The notes beneath the pieces were generated by a model. It ran no database searches. It worked only from the letters and a program-made list of their open reading frames with translations, and was not told where the DNA came from. 7,039 nt of DNA, taken from positions 1 to 7,039 of the forward strand of contig CANHGF010000127.1 of NCBI GenBank assembly GCA_947460065.1. The letters are read 5' to 3'. This document shows, one piece after another, positions 1 to 6,394 of the stretch (position 1 is its first letter; each line of letters opens with the position of its first letter). Origin of the DNA: Comamonadaceae bacterium. GTDB lineage: Bacteria; Pseudomonadota; Gammaproteobacteria; Burkholderiales; Burkholderiaceae_C. The position numbers were made by a program, and so were the translations under genes.

Positions 1-75
1 CTGCGCAAAACGCGCCCGCAAATGGGCCAGCGGATCACGGGCGTCCAGATCCTGGCAGTGCGACAAGGTGATCAT
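1..75 (-). CDS. kynU: Kynureninase, N-terminal fragment (cut by window edge)
   Basis: Only the first 25 codons lie in the window. The peptide begins MITLSHCQDLDARDPLAHLR and continues ARFAQ. This matches the usual start of bacterial kynureninases, a Cys-x-x-Leu-Asp-x-x-Asp-Pro-Leu-Ala segment followed by Arg-x-x-Phe just before the conserved 'LP.G.IYLDGNSLG' block, which would lie beyond base 1. Kynureninase is a cytoplasmic PLP enzyme that splits L-kynurenine into anthranilate and L-alanine. The ATG overlaps the stop of the upstream SRPBCC-like gene as ATGA, and no Shine-Dalgarno sequence is visible, so translational coupling is likely. The formamidase at the head of the same gene run, which would supply kynurenine, supports the call. 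The PLP lysine and the rest of the enzyme cannot be seen here. Confidence 0.8.
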   Translation of the reverse strand, partial: MITLSHCQDLDARDPLAHLRARFAQ

Positions 76-518
76 GCGGTGGGGCGGCGCGCGGGCCGAC
101 GGGTTTGCTCCAGGAGCGCTTGCACAAGATGGATTTCGGCCTCGTGGCAGGCGATCAGCCGTGCCCAGCGGGCATCGCTCATCGCCTGGCCGCGCCAGGC
201 GGCCAAGGACACCAGGCAGCCGCCCGGGCTGGGCAGCACCCGGGCCGCGATGCGTGGGTTCAATTGCCGGGCATCGCTGCCGACCCAGTAGTCGACCTGG
301 CCCAGGCTCTGATTGAGCACCGGTCGGACATAGCTGGCCGAGCCGTCAAACAGGCTCACGCCTTTGTACAGACCGGTGCCGACCCGTACCGTGTTCATGC
401 TGCCCAGGGCCCAGCGGCCCAGTTGGCGGCCGTCGGCCAGAAACCGCAAGGCGCGTTCTGGATCGACCGCGCACACCAGGCTGGTGATGTGGGCCGGGGC
501 TTGGGCGGGTGCGCTCAT
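72..518 (-). CDS. SRPBCC-like small protein of unknown function
   Basis: This 148-residue soluble protein has no signal peptide or membrane segment. Its layout fits the SRPBCC (START/Bet v1-like) helix-grip fold: an N-terminal strand and helix (about 11-40) containing ALRFLADGRQLGRWALG, like the 'fLaDp.n...W..g' start of this family; central strands (about 43-108); and a long amphipathic C-terminal helix (about 113-138). These proteins usually bind a hydrophobic or aromatic ligand in a central cavity, but no ligand or reaction can be assigned. It lies between the transporter binding protein and kynU and overlaps kynU by ATGA, so a role in kynurenine or anthranilate handling is plausible but inferred. 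The start is uncertain. The ATG at 518 lacks a visible ribosome site. An in-frame GTG at 566 has GAGGAG at 578-583, 11 bases upstream, and would add 16 residues. The C-terminus is Arg/Pro-rich. Confidence 0.72.
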   Translation of the reverse strand: MSAPAQAPAHITSLVCAVDPERALRFLADGRQLGRWALGSMNTVRVGTGLYKGVSLFDGSASYVRPVLNQSLGQVDYWVGSDARQLNPRIAARVLPSPGGCLVSLAAWRGQAMSDARWARLIACHEAEIHLVQALLEQTRRPARRPTA

Positions 519-574
519 AGCGGTAGCAGGCAGGCAGGCCGGGCGGCAGTGGCCGCCGGCCAGCACCCGTGTGT

Positions 575-1846
575 TTACTCCTCGACCCGACGGGTCAGGG
601 CCTGCATCTCGGTCAGGCTGATCGTGCGGTCGGTCACGATCTGACCGCCGTTGATCTTCCAGACCAGGGCCGGGCCGCTGACGTCGCCATTGGCGTCGAA
701 CTCAATCGGGCCGGTCGCGCCGAAGTATTTGATCGGCTTGCCCGCCCGGATCAACTCCAGGGCCTTTTTGAATTCGGCCGGGCCGGTGCCCACCGGGGTG
801 CCGCCCGGGGTGTGCACGCGGCGCACCGCCTCACGGATGGACGGACCGCTCAGGTCCTTGGCGATGTTCATGGCCAGGGCCATCACCATGACCGCGTCAT
901 ACTGGGTGTGAACGCCCGGGCCCTTGGAGTCGGCATTCCATTTTTTGAGGAAGGCGTCGTTGAAGGCGTCCACGTGGGGGCCCGGCTCCTGCGCGTTGTC
1001 CATGCCGAAAAAGTCCTCGACGAACTGCCCGCCCACGCCGTTGACGAAGTCCATGGTGCGCATGGAGTTGTTGAGTGCGACCTTGCGTGGGCCGCCTTGC
1101 GACAGCCATTCCCGCACGATGGTGACCGCGTCTTTGGGAAAGCCGATCAGCAGCAGGGCCTCGGGCTTGGCCGCCAGGGCCCGCGTGACCTCAGCGCGGT
1201 AGTTGGGCTGGTTGTCGTTGTAGGCCACCTCGGCCAGGATCTCACCGCCGAGCTTCTTGTGCGCACCCCGGTAGAACCTGAGCATGTCGGTGCCGAAGTC
1301 GGTGTTGACATAAATCACCGCGAGGCGCTTCATGCCGCGCCGATTAACCTCGGAGGCGGTGGCATAAGCCTGGGTCTTGCTGGTGGGCAGGGTGCGGAAG
1401 AAATAACCGCCGCTGCGCCCATCGGTGAAATTGCTGGCCGACGAGCAGCAGGAGATCTGCACCACCTTGGACGGCGCCGTCACCGCCGAGATGATCGGGC
1501 CAGTCACGCCGGAGGAAATGGTGCCGGTGAAGGCCTGCACCCGCTCGACCTCGACCAGGTACTTGGCGGCATCGACACCCACCGTGGGCTGGCCTTGGTC
1601 ATCGCGCAAGATGAACTGCACCGGGCAGGCCTTGACGCCACCGCCCTGGTTCACATGCTCAATGGCCAGTTCGGCCGCCTGTGCGATCTTTTTGGTGATG
1701 GGCGCCATCGAGCCGGTTAGCGGCAAGATGCCGCCGACCTTGACCGGGCAGGCCGGGGCCTGCGCCATCGCTGACGGCAGTGCTGCGGCCGTTAACAGCA
1801 GGCCGGCGAGCCAGCGACCTATTCCAAGGGATGAACCTGAACTCAT
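575..1846 (-). CDS. Periplasmic binding protein of a Liv/HAAT-type ABC importer
   Basis: This 423-residue protein is a type 1 periplasmic binding protein (Peripla_BP_6 / LivK family), which captures the substrate in the periplasm and delivers it to the two permeases. A Sec signal peptide is visible: a short positive N-region, a hydrophobic core WLAGLLLTAAALPS, and a likely signal peptidase I site after AMA (residue 28). The mature protein opens with CPVKVGGILPLTG, the family's first strand. Further family segments are RDDQGQPTVGVDAAKYLVE (81-99) and FTGTISSGVTG (106-116). Cys33 and Cys74 could form a disulfide. A vicinal Cys pair (133-134) sits where relatives place ligand-contacting residues. 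The ATG at 1846 is preferred over a TTG at 1867 because AAGGA lies 6 bases upstream of it. The ligand cannot be read from sequence; the neighbours suggest kynurenine or a related aromatic amino acid rather than leucine. Confidence 0.9.
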   Translation of the reverse strand: MSSGSSLGIGRWLAGLLLTAAALPSAMAQAPACPVKVGGILPLTGSMAPITKKIAQAAELAIEHVNQGGGVKACPVQFILRDDQGQPTVGVDAAKYLVEVERVQAFTGTISSGVTGPIISAVTAPSKVVQISCCSSASNFTDGRSGGYFFRTLPTSKTQAYATASEVNRRGMKRLAVIYVNTDFGTDMLRFYRGAHKKLGGEILAEVAYNDNQPNYRAEVTRALAAKPEALLLIGFPKDAVTIVREWLSQGGPRKVALNNSMRTMDFVNGVGGQFVEDFFGMDNAQEPGPHVDAFNDAFLKKWNADSKGPGVHTQYDAVMVMALAMNIAKDLSGPSIREAVRRVHTPGGTPVGTGPAEFKKALELIRAGKPIKYFGATGPIEFDANGDVSGPALVWKINGGQIVTDRTISLTEMQALTRRVEE

Positions 1847-1852
1847 GATCAG

Positions 1853-1857
1853 TCCTT
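1853..1857 (-). promoter_or_regulatory. Ribosome binding site of the binding-protein gene
   Basis: AAGGA on the minus strand, 6 bases before the ATG at 1846. It decides this start over the TTG at 1867, which has no comparable site and would put seven residues in front of a normal signal peptide. Confidence 0.65.
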
Positions 1858-1881
1858 TCTTCAACAATTAAAAAAACCAGC

Positions 1882-2829
1882 TTACCAAACCAAATGTCTT
1901 GAAACCACCGCGCGCTCGCCGATCAGGCCGCGCGGCTTGTACAGCAGCATCAGCACCAGCGTCAGCCCGATCAGGATCACCTGAATAGCCGCGCCCTGTG
2001 CGGCGTGCGAAGGCGGCACCCATTTGGAGACCGCCACCCCGCTGGCCGCCCAGATGCCCCAGACCACCAGGGCCCCGAGCATCGCACCCCGGTTATTGCC
2101 GCTGCCGCCCACAATCAACATGGCCCAGATCTGAAAAGTCAGAATGGGCAGAAAGTCGAAGGGGCTGACAAAGCCGATGAAGGTCACATAGAGCGCGCCG
2201 GCCAGGCCCATCAGGGTCGAGCCCAGCACGAAGGACTGCAGCCGGTAGGACAGCGGGCTCTTGCCCAGAGACGACGCGGCCACCTCGTCCTCGCGGATGG
2301 CCCGCAGCACCCGGCCCCAGGGCGAGGACAGGATGCGCTCGAGCGCCCAATACACCAGGGCCACCACCGCCACCATGAACACCAGATAGAAGAGGTTGTA
2401 GCTCAGGGGCGTGTCAAACCAGGCGCCCAGCGGCTTGGGAATGCGGGTGATGCCTTGCGAGCCGCCGGTCCAGGGCTCCAAGTTGAGCGAGACCAGCTGG
2501 ATCATGATGCCAATGCCAAAGGTGGCAATGGCCAGATAGTCGCCGCGCAGGCGGATGGTGATCAGGCCGATCAGCGTTGCCGCCAGCGCGGTCACTAACA
2601 TGGCCGCGACGATGCCCACCAGCCATGGCAGGCCGTAGTTGCCCATCAGCTGCGCGTTGGGCGCTGCCGTCAAAATGGCATGGGTGTAGGCGCCGATGGC
2701 ATAAAAGCCGGCCACGCCCGCATTGAACAGGCCGGTAAAGCCCCACTGCAGGTTCAGGCCCATGGTCAGGATGCACAGCACCAGCACCACGCAGATGAAA
2801 AACACCAAATAAGAGGCCAAGCCCAGCAT
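1882..2829 (-). CDS. livM: LivM-like permease of an HAAT ABC importer
   Basis: This 315-residue inner-membrane protein is one of the two transmembrane subunits of the importer. Family hallmarks are the segment LNLQWGFTGLFNAGVAGFYA (26-45), the cytoplasmic coupling loop PWGRVLRAIREDEVAASSLG (170-189) that contacts the ATPase, GGSGNNRGAMLGA (241-253), and the C-terminal KPRGLIGE (298-305). Several hydrophobic spans cover most of the chain, as expected for LivM. The frame is open upstream to about 2964, but the extra 45 residues are Cys/Arg/Trp-rich and overlap the livH-like gene, so they are a shadow. The ATG at 2829 gives the normal length and N-terminus. It starts 13 bases after the livH-like stop, with only a weak CAGGTG in front, so coupling is likely. 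The binding-protein gene follows after a 35-base gap. Confidence 0.9.
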   Translation of the reverse strand: MLGLASYLVFFICVVLVLCILTMGLNLQWGFTGLFNAGVAGFYAIGAYTHAILTAAPNAQLMGNYGLPWLVGIVAAMLVTALAATLIGLITIRLRGDYLAIATFGIGIMIQLVSLNLEPWTGGSQGITRIPKPLGAWFDTPLSYNLFYLVFMVAVVALVYWALERILSSPWGRVLRAIREDEVAASSLGKSPLSYRLQSFVLGSTLMGLAGALYVTFIGFVSPFDFLPILTFQIWAMLIVGGSGNNRGAMLGALVVWGIWAASGVAVSKWVPPSHAAQGAAIQVILIGLTLVLMLLYKPRGLIGERAVVSRHLVW

Positions 2830-2842
2830 CAGTGCACCTGTC

Positions 2843-3742
2843 TCATGAAGACTTCTCGCCCAGCAAGCCCTGAGGGCGCAGCCACAGCACGCCCAGCAGG
2901 AGTAAAAACGGCATGGCCGGCTTGTAGCCGGGGTTGGCCACCAGCAGGAAGAGGTTTTCTGCAATGCCCACCAGTAGTCCGCCGATCACCGCCCCCGGCA
3001 GACTGCCGACCCCGCCGAAGATGGCTGCGGCAAACACCGACAGCAGCATATTGGAGCCGAGCTCGGGGTGCAGCTGCGGCGTCAGCCCCGAGAACACGCC
3101 CGCCATCGCGGCCATGAAGCCCGAGATCAGCCAGGTGGTGCGCACCACGCTGTCGACCCGGATGCCGCAGACCTGCGCCAGCGTCGGGCTCTCGGCCATG
3201 GCCCGCATCGCAATACCGGTGCGGTGAAAGCTCAGGAACAGTTGCAGCACCACCACCAGCAGCACTGTGAGCGCGAGGATGAAGACCTGATCGGGCAGCA
3301 CCCGCAGCCCCGGCAGGATCATCACCCCCATCTGCAGCTCGCGGGTATAGAAGTAGGAGTCGTGCCCCCAGATCAGCACCAGGACGTGGCGCAGCACCAG
3401 CGCCGCGCCAAAGGCGGCGAACACCAGCACCAAAGAGGCGGCGCCGCTGCGCCGCAGCGGGCGAAACACCAGCAGGTCCAGCCACCACGACAAGGCGCCG
3501 GCCAGGACCGAAGCCAGCAGCGCGGCCAGCAGCAGCTGCCAGCCAAAGCTCAGGCCCAGGGTGGGCGTGCCGGGGCCGATGAAGGTCACCACCGCCAGCG
3601 CCAGGTAGGCGCCTATGGTCATGAATTCGGCATGCGCGAAATTGGCAAATCGCATGATCTGCAGCGTCAGCGACAGGCCGATCGCCCCGAGCGAGATGAT
3701 GGCGCCGGTAAAGATTCCGTCGGCCAGGGCTTGCACGATCAT
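2843..3742 (-). CDS. livH: LivH-like permease of an HAAT ABC importer
   Basis: This 299-residue inner-membrane protein is the second transmembrane subunit and should pair with the LivM-like protein to form the translocation path. Typical LivH features are the N-terminal GAIISLGAIGLSLTLQIMRF followed by ANFAHAEFMTIGAY (13-46), the coupling loop HRTGIAMRAMAESPTLAQVC (173-192), and FGGVGSLPGAVIGGLLVGIA followed by EN (242-263) in the last third. Its length is normal for the family. The ATG overlaps the stop of the livF-like gene as ATGA. I see no clear Shine-Dalgarno site, which fits translational coupling. The sequence alone cannot distinguish a leucine, urea, amide or aromatic-compound transporter. 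Confidence 0.91.
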   Translation of the reverse strand: MIVQALADGIFTGAIISLGAIGLSLTLQIMRFANFAHAEFMTIGAYLALAVVTFIGPGTPTLGLSFGWQLLLAALLASVLAGALSWWLDLLVFRPLRRSGAASLVLVFAAFGAALVLRHVLVLIWGHDSYFYTRELQMGVMILPGLRVLPDQVFILALTVLLVVVLQLFLSFHRTGIAMRAMAESPTLAQVCGIRVDSVVRTTWLISGFMAAMAGVFSGLTPQLHPELGSNMLLSVFAAAIFGGVGSLPGAVIGGLLVGIAENLFLLVANPGYKPAMPFLLLLGVLWLRPQGLLGEKSS

Positions 3743-4500
3743 GCGGCCACCCGTCTGCGACCCGCGCCCAAAAACGCGGCCGCTACCGCTGGATCGTCGA
3801 GCAGCGAGCGGGCCGGGCCGTCCAGGTGGTTGCGGCCTTCGACCAGGATGTAAGCCCGGTCGCTGTGCTGCAGTGCGCCCTTGGCGTTTTGCTCCACCAT
3901 CAGCACACTGACCCCCTGCCGGCTCAGCCGGTGCAGGCTCTCGAAGACCTCCTGCACCATCATGGGGGCCAGTCCGGCCGAGGGCTCGTCGAGCATCAGC
4001 ACGCTCGGATTGGTCATCAGGGCGCGGGCGATGGCCAGCATCTGGCGCTGGCCGCCCGATAGCGTGCGCGCCTTGTTGCGGCGCTTGGCGGCCAGGGCCG
4101 GAAACATGGCATAGGCCTGTTCGAGCCGCTGGGGCAGCTCGGCGCCCAGGATGTAACCACCGACGCGCAGGTTTTCATGGATGCTCAAAGTGGCAAACAC
4201 ATTGCCGGTTTGCGGCACAAAGCCGACCCCGGCCTGCATGATCTGGTCGGAGGCCTGTCCTAGCAGAGACTGCCCGCGCAGATCGATGCGCCCCGACTCA
4301 ATGTTCACCAGCCCCGCAATGGCCTTCATCAGCGTGCTCTTGCCGGCGCCATTGGGGCCGATGATGGTGACCATTTCGCCAGCATCGACCCGCAGACTCG
4401 CGCCCTGCACGATGGGCATGCCGGGGACATAGCCGGCCACCAGGCCCTGCAACTGCAGGACTGCGGTGGCCTGGGCTGCTGCGGCGTGCATCGCAGTCAT
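3739..4500 (-). CDS. livF: LivF-like ATP-binding protein of an HAAT ABC importer
   Basis: This 253-residue cytoplasmic ATPase is one of the two that power the importer. Visible motifs are Walker A GPNGAGKS (48-55), Q-loop VPQ (Gln97), signature LSGGQRQ (147-153), and Walker B VLMLDEPSAGLAP (167-179). The segment MVEQNA (201-206) carries Gln where most ABC ATPases, including the LivG-like partner, have the switch His. That substitution is usual in the LivF branch, so it supports the LivF assignment rather than indicating damage. The start ATG overlaps the livG-like stop as ATGA and the stop overlaps the livH-like start in the same way, so the three genes are tightly coupled. A second in-frame ATG three codons later is a minor alternative start. 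Confidence 0.92.
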   Translation of the reverse strand: MTAMHAAAAQATAVLQLQGLVAGYVPGMPIVQGASLRVDAGEMVTIIGPNGAGKSTLMKAIAGLVNIESGRIDLRGQSLLGQASDQIMQAGVGFVPQTGNVFATLSIHENLRVGGYILGAELPQRLEQAYAMFPALAAKRRNKARTLSGGQRQMLAIARALMTNPSVLMLDEPSAGLAPMMVQEVFESLHRLSRQGVSVLMVEQNAKGALQHSDRAYILVEGRNHLDGPARSLLDDPAVAAAFLGAGRRRVAA

Positions 4501-5279
4501 GTGCTGGGCCCCAGGTAGGCGTCAAGCACCAGCGGGTTGTCCTGGATTTCGCGCGGGCTGCCCTGGGCCAGCACCCGGCCCTGGGCCATCACCAGCACCC
4601 GCTCGCACACCCGCATGACCAGGTCCATGTTGTGCTCGATCAGCAAGAAGGTGATGCCGCGCTGATGCAGCATCTGCACCCGCTCCATGAGGGTTTCGAG
4701 CAGACTGGGGTTGACGCCGGCGGCGGGCTCGTCAAGCAAGATCATCGCCGGATCGATCATCAACACCCGCGCCAGCTCCAGCAGCTTTTGCTGCCCGCCC
4801 GACAGCTGCCCGGCCAGCAAGGCGGCCTTGTCCGACAGGGCGCACCAGTCGAGCACGCTGCGCGCGCGCTCCTGTAACTCCCGTTCCTGGGCCCGCACCC
4901 GGCCTATGGCCCACCAATTGGCGTCGAAACGCTCGCCGAGCTGGCCGCTGGGGGCCAGCAGCACGTTTTCGAGCACCGTCATGTTGGCAAAGGGGCGTGG
5001 CACCTGAAAGGTGCGTGCCAGGCCCCGGCGAAAGATCGCATGGGGCGTCAGCGTGTCGATGGCCTGGCCTTGAAAGAGAATGCGGCCCGAATCCCTTCTC
5101 TGGGCCCCGGCGATCAGGTCAAAGGTGGTGGTTTTGCCAGCGCCATTGGGCCCGATCAGCCCGGTCAGGCTGCCGCGCGCAACCGTGAAGTCGACATCAT
5201 CGACCGCACGCAGCTGCCCAAAGGCCTTGCAAAGGCCCTTGAGTTCAAGAATCGGTTCGGAGGAAGACGGGGAGAGCAA
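4497..5279 (-). CDS. livG: LivG-like ATP-binding protein of an HAAT ABC importer
   Basis: This 260-residue cytoplasmic ATPase pairs with the LivF-like subunit. Motifs seen are Walker A GPNGAGKT (43-50), Q-loop RTFQVPRPF (Gln92), signature LSGGQQKLLE (159-168), Walker B ILLDEPAAGVNP (180-191) and switch His216 in LLIEHNMDLVM. The C-terminal LGPST resembles the family's usual YLG tail. The start is unusual. The reading frame has no ATG or GTG near the expected N-terminus, and the best choice is TTG at 5279, giving LSPSSSEPILELKGLCKAFG after Met. No purine-rich ribosome site precedes it, so translation may be weak, coupled to something upstream, or begin at another non-AUG codon. The 87-base gap from the formamidase stop is the longest inside the gene run. 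Confidence 0.9.
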   Translation of the reverse strand: MLSPSSSEPILELKGLCKAFGQLRAVDDVDFTVARGSLTGLIGPNGAGKTTTFDLIAGAQRRDSGRILFQGQAIDTLTPHAIFRRGLARTFQVPRPFANMTVLENVLLAPSGQLGERFDANWWAIGRVRAQERELQERARSVLDWCALSDKAALLAGQLSGGQQKLLELARVLMIDPAMILLDEPAAGVNPSLLETLMERVQMLHQRGITFLLIEHNMDLVMRVCERVLVMAQGRVLAQGSPREIQDNPLVLDAYLGPST

Positions 5280-5355
5280 CGGAGATAACGCACCAGGGAG
5301 CGCTAAGGCTAAATTTCAAGGGTCTGAGCATAGCGACTGAGTCCCAGACGCTCAT
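5245..5355 (-). CDS. Possible 36-residue leader ORF before livG (speculative)
   Basis: A short frame starts at an ATG preceded by AGGA (9 bases away). It encodes a peptide beginning MSVWDSVAMLRPLKFSLSAP with Trp at positions 4 and 21, and it ends in TGA inside the livG-like gene, overlapping its start in another frame. It could act as a leader or coupling peptide that brings ribosomes to the TTG start of the livG-like gene. No homologue is recognised, and a frame of this size arises easily by chance. Confidence 0.15.
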   Translation of the reverse strand: MSVWDSVAMLRPLKFSLSAPWCVISVALPVFLRTDS

Positions 5356-5366
5356 GCGTGTTTATC

Positions 5367-6224
5367 CTAGGCCGGGCCTGTCAATTGCTTTACACCGGGG
5401 AGCAAGAGCTCGCGTGTGGCCAGGCTCAAGGGCTGCTCGGCCTGGGCCAGTTCGTCGAGCACCACTGTGATGTGGTTGGCCTGCGCGACCTCCATGTGGC
5501 TGACCCTCGCCCCCTGGGCCCGCGCATGCTGCGCAAAGGCCTCGCTTTGCCGCAGGAACTCCGAGGTTTCGGCGCCACCGACAGCCACCAGCAAGGGCGC
5601 ATTGAGCGACAGCGCTCGTTTGAGCGGGCTAAAGCGCTCGATCTCCTCGGCCGTCAAGTGCAGGCTGTCGTTCTGGAAAGACAGGGCCACCGGCGCCAGG
5701 TCAAACAGACCGCTGATGGCGACGCCACCGCACAGGCTGTCTGGCGGCAAGTCCATAGCGGCCATCCAGGCCGTGTCCATCAATTCGGCCACCAGGTGCC
5801 CGCCGGCCGAATTGCCCGCGACCGCGATGCGCGCACGGTCCAGCCCTAAGGCATCGGCCTGGCGGTGCAGATGCCCCAGGGCCAGGCGGCAGGCCTGCAC
5901 CACCTCCTGCATGCGAACCCGCGGGATGAGCGGATAGTCGATGACGGCCAGCGCCACGCCATGGTCCACAAAGGCGGGCGCCAGAAAAGAAAACTGGGCC
6001 GCCCGCAGACTGCGCCAGAAGCCGCCGTGGATGAACATCAGCACCGGCACCGGCCCCTGCCCCGCCGCGCCGGGCGGCAGGTATAAGTCCAAGGTGTGAT
6101 CCGGGTCCGGTCCATAGGCAATGGCTCGCTCGCAGACATACCGCGCGCTGACCTGCTCGGCGGCCAGCGCACGGCGACGCATCACTGCGTCAAGGTCCTT
6201 GATGGAGTCCAGGGTAAAAGGCAT
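5367..6224 (-). CDS. Alpha/beta hydrolase, arylformamidase (kynurenine formamidase) type
   Basis: This 285-residue cytoplasmic alpha/beta-hydrolase has no signal peptide. The oxyanion-hole motif HGGFW (66-70) and the nucleophile elbow GNSAGGH (137-143, Ser139) are those of the arylformamidase / esterase-lipase group. The likely catalytic His is His251 (ANHITVV). The acid is probably Glu219, in GGAETSEFLRQS, where animal formamidases tend to have Asp. The expected reaction is hydrolysis of N-formylkynurenine to kynurenine and formate, the step before kynureninase. Presence in a gene run ending in kynU supports this, but related enzymes hydrolyse other small esters, so the substrate is inferred. 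It is not the metal-dependent KynB type that many proteobacteria use. The ATG at 6224 is chosen because AGGAG lies 5 bases upstream; an ATG at 6242 would add six residues without a site. Confidence 0.83.
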   Translation of the reverse strand: MPFTLDSIKDLDAVMRRRALAAEQVSARYVCERAIAYGPDPDHTLDLYLPPGAAGQGPVPVLMFIHGGFWRSLRAAQFSFLAPAFVDHGVALAVIDYPLIPRVRMQEVVQACRLALGHLHRQADALGLDRARIAVAGNSAGGHLVAELMDTAWMAAMDLPPDSLCGGVAISGLFDLAPVALSFQNDSLHLTAEEIERFSPLKRALSLNAPLLVAVGGAETSEFLRQSEAFAQHARAQGARVSHMEVAQANHITVVLDELAQAEQPLSLATRELLLPGVKQLTGPA

Positions 6225-6229
6225 GCGCG

Positions 6230-6234
6230 CTCCT
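6230..6234 (-). promoter_or_regulatory. Ribosome binding site of the formamidase gene
   Basis: AGGAG on the minus strand, 5 bases before the ATG at 6224. It is one of the strongest ribosome sites in the window and favours this start over the ATG at 6242. Confidence 0.7.
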
Positions 6235-6305
6235 GTTTGCATCGATGGCCGCGACGACCGGGCCGAGCAGCGAGGGTAGCCGATGACCGGCCTCTTTTGA
6301 GCTTT

Positions 6306-6333
6306 GTGGGAGCACCGCCCTCGGCGCGATGCG
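6306..6333 (+). repeat. REP-like palindromic element, copy 1
   Basis: The element begins with GTGGGAG, followed by an imperfect hairpin (GCACCG at 6312-6317, loop CCCT, CGGCGC at 6322-6327, one A/C mismatch) and then GAT. This is the head-plus-hairpin-plus-GCGAT layout of bacterial REP elements. It is in direct orientation to copy 3 and inverted relative to copy 2. Confidence 0.72.
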
Positions 6334-6366
6334 CCAACTGATTAAGCACCGCGCCCGATCAAAGGC

Positions 6367-6394
6367 TCCATCGCCGCGGGGGCGCGGCTCCCAC
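6367..6394 (-). repeat. REP-like palindromic element, copy 2 (inverted)
   Basis: On the minus strand it reads GTGGGAG, then a perfect 6-bp hairpin (GCCGCG at 6383-6388, loop CCCC, CGCGGC at 6373-6378), then GATG. The stem differs from copy 3 at several positions, but both arms change together so pairing is kept. With copy 1 it forms a head-to-head pair of the kind called a BIME. Confidence 0.72.

Noticed and set aside
569..1720. Long plus-strand open frame (383 codons) opposite the binding-protein gene
   Set aside because: It lies wholly antisense to a gene with a clear signal peptide and family motifs, and its peptide is rich in Gly, His, Arg and Ala with no recognisable domain, as expected for a shadow frame in GC-rich DNA.
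1869..1881. Terminator at the T7 tract after the livM-like gene
   Set aside because: No GC-rich hairpin precedes the T-run, so it does not look like an intrinsic terminator.
2830..2964. 45-residue N-terminal extension of the livM-like gene
   Set aside because: It overlaps the livH-like gene in another frame, is Cys/Trp/Arg-rich and unlike any LivM N-terminus. The ATG at 2829 gives the normal length.
2829..3488. Second minus-strand frame overlapping the livH-like gene
   Set aside because: It is out of frame with the livH-like gene and gives an Ala/Gly/Arg-rich peptide without hydrophobic spans or motifs.
3068..3853. Plus-strand open frame (261 codons) opposite the livH- and livF-like genes
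   Set aside because: The peptide is a Gln/His/Arg-rich low-complexity run with no family resemblance, while the minus strand encodes well-matched transporter subunits.
5316..5366. Rho-independent terminator between the formamidase and livG
   Set aside because: Short stems can be drawn, but no T-tract follows them on the minus strand, so read-through into livG is more likely.
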